DNA of 64,000 nt, from the NCBI GenBank assembly GCA_023653785.1, contig JAMKCH010012612.1:1-64000 (forward strand), given 5' to 3'. Numbering within the stretch: the stretch's first letter is position 1; each line of letters starts with the position of its first letter. This document shows positions 23,315-35,035 of the stretch, in pieces. The position numbers and the translations under genes were made by a program. Under the pieces are notes generated by a model that made no database searches, was not told where the DNA came from, and worked only from the letters and a program-made list of their open reading frames with translations. This stretch comes from Ophioderma brevispina (taxonomy: Eukaryota > Echinodermata > Ophiuroidea > Amphilepidida > Ophiodermatidae).

Positions 23315-23790
23315 TTCTAAGGTAATTATTATATTAATAATAATATTATTTATAATAGTTCCCAATTTTTACCTTTTGACTTATTTGGATAAGCTGACCC
23401 CATATGTAACCGCCACAGTTTGAGTCCAAGGTCATGCAGGGATAATTTGAACTTATTGCAATGCAAACCAAATAAAATCTACATTCATAATTTGTCACTC
23501 TACCCAATACTGTGTACACATGATTTACTGAGCACGGGCACCCTCCGAAGTTAAAATGTCATCTAGGGGTAAATTTTTCAGTCACTGTAGTCTAAAATAA
23601 ATGGATTTTAAGAAAATTGGAAGGAGTGGATCGAGCTTTGGAACTTTCTTCACACATTGCGGCAAAGGGGATCTTTGGGTCATGTGGGTTAGGCGGGGAC
23701 ATGATTACGCACTACTCCAATCATAGTGCGCTTCACTTATGAGCCACCAGTGGTGGAGATTTCTGCGTTCTTTCATTGTTCGGGGGATGC
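23315..23790. other. No recognisable feature
   Basis: AT-rich DNA between the possible MITE and the inverted family A copy. Confidence 0.4.
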
Positions 23791-23795
23791 CTCTA

Positions 23796-24870
23796 CAGCC
23801 TGTCTCAAAAAAATGTACAATTGAAACACAATTGGTGTTAAATATGAAATTTCAAATAAGTCAATTCTTACTTGGCATAATATGAAGAACCAAGAACCAG
23901 CTTTCAATGTGTTTTTTTCATCTGATTTGCTTTGTCAATCCCAGAGATATAACGATTACTGCGATACACCACCACACGATTTTGGGTGTCCCCTTTTATG
24001 CATGGGCAGGGTTGTTTCGCGCAGTTATTCAGCCGTCTTGAAGCTCACAAGATTGCAACTGACAAAAGAAACAAAACACGGATTAAAGTAACCAAAGGAA
24101 GTCAGTTTTATCGACACAGATTTTAATAGTCAAACATAATCGTTAAAAAAATCTCTTCTTTTCATAAAAAATAGACAATACAACATATTTATTGCACGTC
24201 CCAAGAAAAATCGAGTTTTTTGAATTTTATTGGCAAATTGGTATCTGTGAAAGTCATGCCAGAAGGATTGTTTGCACCAAATTAAACACTCCAATCCAAA
24301 GAAATGGTTTAAAATATTGCCACTATCTCTGTGTATTTACAAATTGTTGAAGTCAATAAAAAACGAATATGGAAGCAAGTATTCAAGGTGGGTGGTAGAA
24401 TTGCGTTTTCATAAATACGTCATACCATAAAAAATCTCTCCTCCAGGTTGCTGTACGCTCCAGGTTCTCTCTAACAAACACATTATGTCACATGTTTTTC
24501 ACATTAAGCTTAAGCCAGAACTTACTCATTAATCTTCCACCATTACCGCAAGTGTTTTCGTATCTTTGTAAGAGTATCCTTATGAAGTTAATCCCTTATT
24601 AAAGAATTTCATACCTGTTCAAATGTCAACAACTTATGTTTAGCTAATTCTTTCCACGCGTTTCACTCAACCAGAAAGTTGTAACAACTCGATTTTTGTG
24701 TTCCGCATTACACGGATTCTCTCGATTCAAACAGCAAATGTGATGAAACAAAAAATGCTGGAAGCCTGGGTCCTTTTCTCTTTAATATGAGTACAAAACT
24801 ACTTACTTTTGTTGAGATATATATTGAAAAAATCGGTTTTTTGATTGTACCATTTTTTTGAGACAGGCTG
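23796..24870 (-). mobile_element. Non-autonomous TA-flanked transposon, family A, copy 4 (inverted)
   Basis: Starts CAGCCTGTCTCAAAAAAATG, ends TTTTTTGAGACAGGCTG, with TA on each side (23794-23795, 24871-24872). The interior is the reverse complement of copies 1-3 (for example gtgttccgcattac near 24700 against tgcggaacacaaa near 190). Its ends are the best preserved in the family. Confidence 0.88.
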
Positions 24871-24903
24871 TATCACGAAGGGATACTAAACATCTCCTGA
24901 AAA

Positions 24904-25188
24904 ATGAAATCATGGCAGGAAATCTCCGAACTGAAAAGTAGGTATTACAAGCCTTTAGGTCACCATTGTTTTGAAAATTTAATGTCACAATTACATAGGG
25001 GAATTTCATGGAAAGAAATAGAGAAAACAAAAACCTATCAATTTTATGGCTTATGTGTCATTCACATTTTTTTGTCCTCGGTTATTATTTTAGGGCTAAC
25101 AATCCTATGCTGTTATTGTTTATCAAGGGTAGGTTCATTTCTCAATAAATTCTTTAACAATTCCTTCGGACTGGATACAAATTCCTAA
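24904..25188 (+). CDS. Unrecognised 94-residue open frame with one membrane segment
   Basis: I do not recognise this protein. It begins MKSWQEISELK and has a charged N-terminal half. One strongly hydrophobic stretch (residues about 50-72, containing IFLSSVIILGLTILCCYC) is followed by an NKFFNNS tail. It lies between a transposon end and a minisatellite whose first repeat overlaps its stop. There is no initiation context or splice site to favour it over chance. Confidence 0.15.
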   Translation: MKSWQEISELKSRYYKPLGHHCFENLMSQLHRGISWKEIEKTKTYQFYGLCVIHIFLSSVIILGLTILCCYCLSRVGSFLNKFFNNSFGLDTNS

Positions 25189-25960
25189 GGAACTAGTGTA
25201 CCTAGGACATGGACGATAATTCCTAAGCACTGGTAGTCCGTCCACTTCGGGCTTTGACATTAATTCCTAAGAATCGATAGTCACCTGGACCTGGACACTA
25301 CTTTCTTAGAATTGTAGTCCACGCAAGACATGGACGCTAATCCCTAAGAAAATATAGTCCACTCTGACAGGGCATTAATTCCTATGAAATGAGAGTCGCC
25401 CAAATACAAACCGGCACAATAATCCCCACGGACTTATAGTACACGTCGGAATCGGACACCGACCCTAAGGAGCTGCAGTCCACTATGGCAGGGCATTAAT
25501 TCTAAGGATGAATAGTATACTATCATCAGACATGGACAATAATTACCTAATGTACTATAGTCCAGGTCGGAATTGGACCCTAGTCCCTAAGGAGCGATAG
25601 TCCACCCCCGACAGGGCATGATTCCCAGTAACTAGGAGTCTACCTACCTTCGGACTTGAACAATAATACTGAAGGTCTATTAGTCCATGTCGGAATTGGA
25701 CCCCTAATACCTAGGAGCGATAGCTCACAACCTCTGGACAGGTCATTAATCCCCTAGAGACTAATCGTCCCTACTTCGGAATGGACACTAATCATAAGGG
25801 ACTGGTAGTCAATGTCGGACTTGCATATTTATTCTAAGGCCTGATAGTCCTATTCGGACTTTGCAATCCCAATGTAGGACTAACATCCTAAAAATCATAG
25901 TCCGGGGGACTATAGTTCCTAGCATTGCACATCCCCGGACTATTAAAACCAGAAATTAGG
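25165..25960. repeat. Degenerate minisatellite, period about 45 bp
   Basis: About 17 units built on taattcctaagg, an ATAGTCCAC-type block and tcgga-ttggaca. Unit length varies from about 42 to 60 bp through indels. The last units fade into cggactatagttcct words like those near 17600. Confidence 0.88.
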
Positions 25961-26334
25961 TTACAGGGGACTGTATCTCCTGACACAATCGGGACTAACT
26001 CGAGTACTTGAAGTCTCAACTCTTTGAGTTGGTACCGTATGTATTGCAGATAGGTTAATGATTCCCTTCCTCATTGCCGGCCATGTATTCCATTCCGTCT
26101 ATTTGGTATTCGATGTAGCCCCATTTATGTGCCGCATTCTCAAATGTTTTGTAATAGTATCTTGTGAGGAGAACATATCACACCCCCGTTAGAGCTGCGT
26201 TGACAAGGTCTGTGAGATGCTAACTTTGGTGACGTCTAGAATACTTGGACCCCCTTTTTTGTGCTGCTGTCCTACTATTACTCAGGCTATACCCCAATTA
26301 CACCCTTTTTAAAATTTCAATGACTCGATAACAT

Positions 26335-26530
26335 AAATATAGACCAAATGAGTAGACGAAATGACATAGACGAAATGGCATTAGGACGAACTGGTTTTAG
26401 ACAAACTGGTATTAGACCAAATGAGCATTATACAAAATGGAATTAGACGAAAATGGTCTTAGACAATCTGGTCATTAGACGAAAATGGGCAGTAGACGAA
26501 ATGGCAATTAGACGAAATGGCCATTAAAAT
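26335..26530 (+). repeat. Minisatellite of ATTAGACGAAATGG-type unit
   Basis: About 13 degenerate units such as attagacgaaatggcc. It is the inverted counterpart of the array at 14721-14852. Some units read GACCAAATGAG and others GACGAACTGG. Confidence 0.9.
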
Positions 26531-26739
26531 GGTCTTACCCACTTAACCATAATATTATCAGCTACATCCAAAAATTTATATTGTACAATAGTGGATCTAG
26601 AAAATCCCTCATAAACTGATCCCCATTAGGATAGGATAAGTGCTAAATCGTCTTAAACTCATCAGCCTCGGCTTTTGGTAACACACCCATAGGAGAAACA
26701 ATTAAAATAGACATAGGTTTATGCATGAATTCTACCCAA

Positions 26740-27310
26740 ACATGATCTCATTGTTTATTTTTTTCAAGTACTTTATCCTGCATTTGAGAAAGAGATTTTA
26801 AGGTTTGGCGCATCCCTGGACACGCGTCTATTAATAAAGCAACCCAGTGTAAAACCCTCTGAAAAACGCCACTCTTCAGAATTCAGTAGCTGTTTTATTG
26901 GAATTTATCTAACAACGGTAACAAGACCGAAGAAAGGATACCTGTAGCACAAACAAGGTATTCCATTTTCACACTTTGATTTCCCACTTTCTGCAATTCT
27001 GGACGCCTTCACCGGAATCACCGTAGGGAATACATGATCTAATTTGCACTTTGAACAGGAATATCCTGAACTGTTGAAATCAAAACACAATTTGCCGGCC
27101 AAGGCTTTTTTCCATGATGCTGCCGGTAAGTTATGACTGCCACTGTTCTGATTTCTGCTTTTGCTTGGGGCTCAAAAAAACTTGGACTGCGATGACTACC
27201 AGGCTCCTCCTGAATGGTATTGCCTGTTGGGAAACTCCCAGCTGACGCCACACTTGAAAGGGAGCCTCTGGTAGCTTCTGGTGAAGGTGACAAAAATAGT
27301 GTCCACAATT
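26740..27310 (-). CDS. Possible exon cluster of an unrecognised gene
   Basis: Minus-strand frames at 27039-27308 (89 residues, Ser/Pro-rich start then KAEIRTVAVITYRQHHGKK) and 26905-27102 (65 residues, CSKCKLDHVFPTVIPVKA) overlap in a way one frameshift could join. A 44-residue frame near 26740-26866 follows. The amino-acid mix looks more protein-like than most frames here and none of the window's repeats overlaps it. I see no known domain and no convincing splice pair. Confidence 0.2.
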
Positions 27311-27532
27311 CCCATCAATAATGAACCAAGAGGGTATAGTGTCTCATTCTGAACTGTATGGCATTATAGGAACGCCAACTCTAGCCCCACAATCCTCGAA
27401 AACAGATGAAAATCATCATGACTCAACACAGCAGTAACACAAGTCTAAATTGCATTCCGCTGTGGTGGGGATGCGCACTCAAGAACGGAGATTTTGCGTT
27501 TTGACCTATTGTCAACTCATGCCCAACTATAC

Positions 27533-28835
27533 TATCCTCTTAAGCCGGGAGCTAGCAGACATTTGTAACACATCTCGAGTGCAAAAGGTTTGAGTGATTG
27601 AATATGTAGACTGCGTGACAGGAACCACTGAAACGTGATTCTAAAGTGCTGCAAGTGGTGTTTTAAGGAGGGGGCCCATACAAAGAATGTACAGGGGTCA
27701 TTTTTTAATTGATCCAATCATGTTGAAAAGTCTACCATGTTATTTGTCTAACCATAAGGATTCAGAAAAGGTATAGTTTGTACTATCTACAGCCTAAAGT
27801 TTCAGAGTTATAGGTTAAAAACAGTAAAAATCAATGAAAAGGGTCAAAGTTTAAAGTTGCTCCGATTTGGATGAACAATGGTGCAAATCATTGGTGAAGT
27901 TCAAAGGATTAAAATAAGGAAACGTTTTGACTGTCTTAAATCCTTAGTTACCGATATAAAGGGCACAGAAGGTCAAAGTCCATTGCATTCAAGGGGGCTT
28001 GACCTTCTTTCCCACCTACTTTCTTAAACAAGCAATTGAGACACTCAACACTTTTCCTTATTTTAATCCTATGAGCCCCACCAATAATTTGCACCATTTT
28101 GTATCCAAATCGGTGCAACGTTTTGACCCCTGTACAACTGAAACTGACCACTTTTTATTGATTTTTGCTGTTTGTAGCCTATCTCTGAAACTTTAGGTTG
28201 TAAATCACTTTTTTCTCAACCGATCTGTCTATTTGTTTCTCCTATATGGCATTTTGTCTATCGTGTATGTGAATTATGTAGCTACGCATGTTGTTAATGT
28301 AATCCAGTTTGTTGGTCTTTATATGAGCAGGGGCGGGTTATGATAGTGATTGGGTTTCATGGAGGGGAGGCACGTTCTGGGATGGCTATGTATCCGTGTT
28401 TTATGTTCTGATTTTGTTTTCTCTTGTAACCTTTTTTTATTGGTTACCACAACTAATCACGCTCTGCGTTTATGTGGTATCCACATCTCCTCCACATCCT
28501 TATTTTCGTTTGTAATAGATTTCGTACCTACTTACATGTATATAATGATTTGGAGATGGAAATAAATTGATTGATTGATTCATTGATTGAGATAGACAAA
28601 CTATACCTTTTCTGAATCCGTATGGTTAGACAAATAACGTGGTATACTTTTCAACATGATTGGATCAATTTAAAAATTTGCCCCTGTACAATCTTTGTCT
28701 TGGCCCCCTCCCCTTAAGGCACCATTTGAAGCACTTAGTTTCAGGGGTTCCTGTCAGGCTGTCTATATATGTAATCACTCAAACTTTTTGTACTCGAGAT
28801 GTGTTACAAATGTCTGCTAGCTTCCGGGCTATCTT
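27533..28835. repeat. Large fold-back (inverted repeat) element, arms about 430 bp
   Basis: The left arm 27533-27990 and the right arm read inward from 28835 are reverse complements. Landmarks are gctagcagacatttgtaac against gttacaaatgtctgctagc, aggaaccactgaaacg against ttcaggggttcct, tgatccaatcatgttgaaaa against ttttcaacatgattggatca, and ggattcagaaaaggtatagt against actataccttttctgaatcc. The right arm is split by a LINE tail (28205-28592). A lone arm of the same family lies at 20735-21105. Confidence 0.88.
28205..28592 (+). mobile_element. 3' end of a CR1-like LINE inserted in the fold-back arm
   Basis: Ends gatttggagatggaaataaa followed by (TTGA)n, the typical CR1-type 3' tail (short 3' repeats in place of poly(A)). 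No RT coding sequence is left, so this is a severely 5'-truncated insertion. The fold-back arm is continuous when this block is removed. Confidence 0.75.
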
Positions 28836-28839
28836 CATC

Positions 28840-30050
28840 AGCTCCAAGGGAAAATCCATGATTTGAATCTTGTCCCAAGTTTTTTTTATCTCAAAGCATA
28901 CCAAATCCACAACTCACTGTTAATTAGTTTAGACTTGAGTGAATGTGGTAGACCTGCCACGTAATTTGTAAAGGTCCATAAGGTGATGAACTAAGTATAG
29001 CTAGACCAAGCTTTTCTGTTATAAGGAAAAATGACAGAGAATATCTTGTGGTAGGTAAAAGAGTATTGAATTCTGAAATAGTTCTAAAGCTATCGTGAGT
29101 GGGAAACTATTCAGATTCCTCTTCGATCGCTTCCACATCTTTGCGCAGTTTAGTGTTTTGCATACTTTATCTCCTGTGTGAGAGAATTATTCCGACCTTC
29201 ATATTCTCAAAATGGGTTCAATTCCAAAAATACCCGCATTTTTACAAAGGGCTTGTAAACAAACAAAAACAAAACAAAACAACAACAACAACAAAAGCAA
29301 ACAAAACAATCGAACAAGTGATTGGGGAACCTAAAAACCATGTAGGAATGCATTTATATCGGACCTAGACTTTTTCAAATAGGCAATCTAAGATAGGTCA
29401 AAACCACCGTATCGGAATCTGATTTCGCTTTAGGAACCCAGTAAGTGAACAAAAATGAATTTTGTTCTAAAGCCAGTTCAAGAGGCAGAAGTGAATTTTA
29501 AAATGCTTTCCTTAATCTGACAAAAAATTGGAACAAAAGTGTTTTATCACAAGCAGTAAAATTTCTCAAGTAACTGATGATTCTTCTTTACAATTCATAT
29601 TATATTTTCATTCAAGCATTTTTCCTCGCGTTTAAAACATATCCAAATGACACTTGTGTTCTGGGACACACTTGTATTTAGATGCTAGCTGAATTATTAA
29701 TAATATATTTTTACCTTGCAACCTGACTGCTTGAGGTACACCGCCATAAGACTAAAAAGTGGGTTTTGTCTTTTTCCATTGATTTTTGAAGAATCTCTTT
29801 TGCAACTCTTTTTTGTGAGTTCCAATGGCAAGCAAACCCTAGACTGCTTCGACAGGTGCGAGTTGAATTCAGGGCAATTATATCATCGCTCACAGGTGAG
29901 ATTAGATAAACAAAATCTATATAATCGTAATTATGTAAATTTGACACCAACATATTGTTTCTAATCTATGAAAATGGTAGAGTATATTTTCACTGAACAT
30001 CTTCTCCAGTAAATGTCCAGGCTTCCGGCGTTTGTGTCATATCTATCATT
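28840..30050. other. No recognisable gene
   Basis: AT-rich DNA with one CAAAA-type simple repeat (29255-29310). The open frames are short and unsupported. Confidence 0.45.
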
Positions 30051-30055
30051 ATCAT

Positions 30056-30120
30056 ATAATATAATATATATCTATCTATATATATATATATATATATATC
30101 TCATAATATACTATATATAT
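30056..30120. repeat. (TA)n tract, first
   Basis: Alternating TA interrupted by TC. Confidence 0.9.
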
Positions 30121-30399
30121 TAATTACAAAGTAATAGACCTCTGAAAGGCAACCGTTACTTCAGTTTCACGGCATACCTCACTTACGATCACAGGTCATC
30201 CGATCTTCAGACGGATGATACTCATAGTCGTGTCTTACCCAGACGACATGTGATGTTATAGTACTGCCATGGTTGTCCACGACGAAGCATTTCCAGCACT
30301 GGTCCGTACTTTTCCAAATAGTCCGAAGTCTCACCACTACGATATTGGGGGCGTATATATACCTCATGTAAAACATTATATTTCCAGTGTACATCTTTG

Positions 30400-30401
<2 letters not shown>

Positions 30402-30440
<39 letters not shown>

Positions 30441-30488
30441 CTATATATATATATAATATATATATATATATATTTATAATATATATAT
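30402..30488. repeat. (TA)n tract, second
   Basis: About 85 bp of TA repeats immediately left of the inverted repeat at 30543-30868. Confidence 0.9.
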
Positions 30489-30542
30489 GCGTAAGAGGTG
30501 CTTCTACCGTAGCTAATTATTGGGTCTGTCCATCATACTAGT

Positions 30543-30868
30543 ATCTAAATCGGTGAAAAAGGGTCAACCAGTAGAACGTAGCAACTCCTTTGAAAACCAT
30601 TGTTTTTATTACTAAGCTTTCGGTCAGTTGACCTTCATCAGAGATCCGTGTTTGAAACATAAGGAAAAAAGGCCGTTTTTCTTATCCTACGTATCCAGTT
30701 AGTCCTGTCCGGCAACGATAAATCGATAACGTAGGATAAGAAAAACGGCCGTTTTTTCCTTATGCTTCACACGATCCTCTGATGAATGGTTCAATTTACG
30801 CGAAAGCTTAGTAATAAAACATGGGTTTGTAAAGTTCGCTACTTTTCTACTGTTGGCCCTTTCTCACG
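30543..30868. mobile_element. Inverted repeat with Penelope-like end sequences
   Basis: Arms of about 150 bp meet near 30710: aaggccgtttttcttatcct (30668) pairs with aggataagaaaaacggcc (30733). Each arm carries an AAGCTTTCG word next to a TCATCAG word, the arrangement seen in the terminal pseudo-LTRs of Penelope-like elements, which are known to carry hammerhead ribozyme motifs. It is flanked on both sides by (TA)n. Element identity is inferred from short motifs only. Confidence 0.5.
30618..30641 (-). ncRNA. Hammerhead-like core (candidate)
   Basis: On the minus strand CTGATGA is followed by a GGTC-AACT-GACC stem-loop and then GAAA, the order of a hammerhead core and stem II. One extra A stands between CTGATGA and the stem, so activity is doubtful. 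The right arm has a degenerate version (CTGATGA 30779-30785, GAAA 30802-30805). Confidence 0.35.
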
Positions 30869-30869
30869 A

Positions 30870-30927
<58 letters not shown>

Positions 30928-30931
30928 TATA
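30870..30931. repeat. (TA)n tract, third
   Basis: TA repeats immediately right of the inverted repeat. Confidence 0.9.
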
Positions 30932-30999
30932 TTTCCCGCCATAATCAAAAAATATGGTTTCATCAGAAAGAAATCGGGTACCGGAGGCGTTTCTTCAGA

Positions 31000-31880
31000 T
31001 AAAACCCCAATTATACAAAAAAAAAAAAACATTTTCCGCCAAAATTAACTACCTAAGTCTATGGAACTATCATTTTTTTAGAACATTCTGGGCATAATAA
31101 AAAAAATGGCTCGCATGTCTCAGCCTATATTCAATCTGCATATGATCCAATATTTTCATACGCGGTAATCTCTCGGTGTTGCTATAATCGCATGTGCCAA
31201 TTCTAAATAATTCTGTTTCGCGTGTCTTGTATTTAGTTTGCACTGTACAGTGTGTCCCAAAAGCGGAGTAAATAACGGGACTTACCTGTAATTTTTAAAC
31301 TAATATGCATTAATTGTATTTCTAGATCATCAAAACCTATGCCACAATGTCGAATGCACGCTGATGATGATGTACAATTGAATAATGCTTTGACCCAGGG
31401 AACCCCACTCCAATCACATCCGCGTTGAATGTTATCTTGATGCTCCTAAATTCCGGAAGCCAAAACAGCTCAGTTAAATAACGAACAAGACATTTTTGTG
31501 TTGCCCATCACTTTGTATTTCAAAGCACGGGTTCATGTATCTTACGCCCTGTGGACTAGCCAATTAGTTTATTTGCCTAAAACCATTGGCCTTGCTGTTT
31601 TCAAGAAACGTAATATAGAATAAGTTCAAAAAGTAATTAAAACCTTGTAGTATATTATTCTCCTAGGTCCCCTTGTTATCATCTAGATGTGTCAGCGCTT
31701 TAAAAATAGTTGAAAAGGTTCAAATTATTGTCAATTTATTTGCTACCATCGGCACTTTGAATATACTGTAGCAGGAAACTGTCAATAATTCAAAATTCAA
31801 AATGAATTTGACTATGCGTATTTGGTATGTGTGTGTGTAGTGTGTGGGGAAGAAGAGTGGATGGTGTGGTGTTGGTGATT
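31000..31880. other. No gene; one orphan transposon end
   Basis: TACAGTGTGTCCCAAAAGCGG at about 31243 resembles the ends of TA-flanked mariner-like elements, but no inverted partner was found downstream. A GT-rich stretch lies near 31830-31870. Otherwise featureless. Confidence 0.4.
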
Positions 31881-32890
31881 TTGGAGGGGTCCCTACTATG
31901 TGTGTGCCATTCATGGATAGGTGTCATTCAGCTACGAATCCATCCAACTTGATTATGAATGTATCATCTATCAAAACGCAATATTGCCCACAATGATCTT
32001 TATCTTCCGGTTTGTCTTTGTTCTTTATCTACTTATCTTTCACCATGTTTCTATCCTTCTGTGTCGCTGTTGTTCTCCGCTGTCTTTCTTCATCCTCTCT
32101 CCGTGTGCTATCTCTACTGTTTGTCTGTAATCTCCCTTCTCTCACTTTCTAAAAACTGATCGCCTCTCTTCCTCTATATCAAAAATTAATCTCCCTGCTT
32201 TTGTGTCCACCTATGTTTACGACAACAATACAACAGTAAGACCCTAGATTTCTTTTTCCACCTTCGTCTTATCATGCAATTCCCCCTGTTCTGTGCACGA
32301 GCTCCTCGAGAAACACATTTACCGTCTTTACACCTTAGAAACCCCTTTCAATGTTTATACGTACCCTTTGCTAGAATTCTATGCAAATACTTAGGGAACC
32401 ATTTAAAGGGGGTTGTCCTTGACTTATGATTTATATTACACTTCTATTTTCCGTCATCAATTTGTCCCAAGCGAATTTACTTTAACTTACCTGTACTAAG
32501 CGATCACCTCAAATCGCTTGTCCCAAGTGAACACTTGGTCTGTAAGTACCGTTAGGAACCGCTAAAAACTCATGAAAAAACATAACCATTAATACTTTGA
32601 TGGGGAAATCCGGCAAAGTATTAGTGCGTTGCATTAACAAATCGTCGACTTGTAATATAATTATTATAAAGTTTTAACTGCCATTTTGCATATCTTTTGA
32701 GATAATGGTGTTGTACGCTTTCCAATATTACAAACTCTAGAATGATATTCTACTTCACTTTTTTTCTTCTCCTGCTTAATTCTCTCTCTACTTATTCTGT
32801 TTAGCTGTATCTACTCTTCCTCTACTCTCTTACCTCTTTTTCCATATATACCAGTACCTCATTCCTGACTTCTACTTCGTTCTTTTTCAC

Positions 32891-33222
32891 ATGCCATATC
32901 CAACAACGCATGTTTTACCATTCAACCACCACATCCACGATGATGACTACCTTGCTGCACTTCTTGAATTTTTTACCGACACAAAACTAAATATCACCAA
33001 ATTAAACTCCTTATGTATTAACCCTTTACTCACTGACCCCATTTCAATTCAAACTTGTGATCATCCCTACTCACCTAACCACACTGATACACCAAAACAA
33101 GGATCTCATTATTACACCGATGACAGTTTTAACACCTTAACAACATCCATTAACGACTCTGTCTCAATAATCCACGTCAAAACTGCCGCAGCATCACAAA
33201 TCACTACGAAGAAATCACCAAC
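32891..33222 (+). pseudogene. LINE ORF2 N-terminal frame, shifted before the endonuclease
   Basis: A 112-residue Asp/Thr/Asn-rich frame ends SIIHVKTAAAS. In CR1/L2 elements a SIIHxNxRS-like strand opens the AP-type endonuclease. A frameshift at about 33190-33225 moves the reading into the next frame, where the endonuclease continues. Lack of a conserved domain before residue 90 is normal for this region. Confidence 0.6.
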
Positions 33223-33225
33223 TAC

Positions 33226-33969
33226 TTGAACTATCTCAATCACACTTTCACCATCTTAGCTTTCACTGAAACATGGCTCACAAACACAAAATCTGCACCC
33301 CACTTCAGCGGCTACACTTACGTCCAAGGTCCACTTACAGGAAGGGGAAGGGGTGTCTGCATGTACATTCAAAACCACATTGCACATCAAGTCATTACAC
33401 TTGGGCCCGAATCAGACATACTATTCATTGAATATCACCAACTACAAGACTACTACAGACCAATTTCTGTCCTTCCTTCTTTTTCAAAAATTTTGGAAAA
33501 GATTGTGCACAATCGTCTTTTCACTTTTCTAAACAAACATAACATTCTTGTTGATGCACAATACGGTTTCAGGCCCAAGAGTTCCACATATATGGCACTC
33601 CTTGAACTAACAACTAATCTGAATCAAGCACTTAAAAACAAATATCACACCATGGGAATCTTTCTGGACCTCTTCAAGGCATTCGACACAATTGACCACA
33701 ATATTCTTCTTCATAAGCTTCAGCACTATGGTGTTCGTGGTGTTGCCTTGGACTGGTTCAGAAGTTATCTCACAGACCGCACTCAATCTGTATACGCCCA
33801 TACAACTCAATCACCTACTGCCGAAATTACAGTGGGAGTTCCTCAGGGCTCCATCTGGGCCCCGCTACTCTTATTATATTACATGAATGATGATCCCAAT
33901 ATATCTAAAACACCTCAACTGATCTTATTTGCAGATGACACCAACATCTCCTCTCAGATCCAAACTTAA
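33226..33969 (+). pseudogene. Fused endonuclease-reverse transcriptase of a LINE (internal deletion)
   Basis: 247 residues, the best open retroelement frame here. Residues 8-70 are AP-endonuclease-like: ILAFTETWLT holds the catalytic Glu (E15), and GRGVCMYIQN follows. At residue 75 the frame passes straight to YYRPISVLPSFSKILEK, the RT fingers. GFRPKSST (114-121), FLDLFKAFDTIDH (146-158, catalytic D148), GVPQGS (204-209) and LFADDTN (234-240, catalytic FADD) follow. Normally 300 or more residues separate endonuclease and RT. Here they are missing without loss of frame. The end of the endonuclease, including its catalytic Asp/His, is gone, so it could not nick DNA. Confidence 0.85.
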
Positions 33970-33996
33970 ACTCTCTTTTCCGTAACATAAGCGAAT

Positions 33997-34484
33997 CACA
34001 CTACTAAATAAACTAGGGGTAGCAGACGAGCGTCAGTGCCGAGACAGTGTTGGCGTCCGGAATATGGGGCTTGCCTAAATGAAGAGTCAAGAATAGAGTC
34101 AGAAAATGTTGAGTGTGTCTTTAAATGAAGTTTGAATAATAATACATGTGTGGACTAGTAACAAACCATTGGGTGGTAAAGATTTTGTCTGTGCCTTTTT
34201 TGTTATAATTTCTGAGGGTTTGGGGACACTGTCCAAATTTTGTTTCTAGAACACTCAACTAGGCGTGAACGTTTTGAAAACATGAAAATTCTTTCGTGAT
34301 CTTAGCTAAAAAAATCATCCTTATCATATGACTTTTTCCTGTTTGTTGAAGGAGTATGGGGCTAATCCTTTCCCAAAAAAAAAATCCGTTTTGAAGTAAC
34401 CAGGCGCTTTATAGCAGAGAAATCAACGTTTGGTGAGAGGTCATTTTGTACACAACAAGTCTATGGGGAGTTATTAGTGGTGTG
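33997..34484. mobile_element. DNA-element-like insert splitting the LINE RT
   Basis: LINE coding resumes with ITYWF-type sequence at about 34508, so about 490 bp here are foreign. The ends look inverted: CACACTACTAAATAAACTAG at the left and ...CTCCCCAATAA-like gttattagtggtgtg at the right (14 bp, one gap and one mismatch). A CACTA-type start is suggested by the sequence alone. I could not define a target duplication. Confidence 0.5.
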
Positions 34485-34487
34485 CTT

Positions 34488-35035
34488 CCATAAACCATGA
34501 ACTTACAAAAATCACTTACTGGTTCCGTGCAAACAAACTGTCTCTCAAAATATCAAAAACTAATACATTGCTATTCTCTACTCACAATACAAATCACAAT
34601 GATACAGTCACCATTGACAACCAGCCCATCCCGCAAGTTCATACCACTAAGTTTCTGGGTATCCCCATTGATGATAAACTCACCTGGCATAACCAGCACA
34701 TAAACTCCATAATTATCAAGACCTCACCACGCAACAAGCACCCATTTACAGAGCAAGACACAAACCCTCCCATCCACATACTAAAACATATACAACACAA
34801 TTTTTCTTTACCCCTCCATACTGCAATATTATCTGGGCCTCAAACTTCCAATCTCGACTAAATCAACATATCCGCACAATCACCAACTCACCTTACAGAA
34901 CTCACACCTTACCATTATTTCATTCCCTCAAGACACTAAAAATAGCTGACATTAACAACTCCAAGCCGCACTTTTCATACATGACTATCACATAATAACT
35001 ACCTTCTAACTTTAACAACTATTTCATGACAAACA
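34488..35035 (+). pseudogene. LINE RT C-terminal region
   Basis: Frames in sequence carry NKLSL-type and HTTKFLGIPIDDKLTWHNQ (about 34640-34690), the family's post-catalytic box with the FLGVxxDxxLxW pattern. Later pieces read TLPLFHSLKTLKIADINN (34907-34960) and NYFMTNS near 35020. The thumb is split by two further indels. It belongs to the same LINE as 33226-33969. Confidence 0.75.

Noticed and set aside
25165..25960. CRISPR array
   Set aside because: Period is regular enough to attract notice, but every part of the unit is repeated and degenerate, with no unique spacers.
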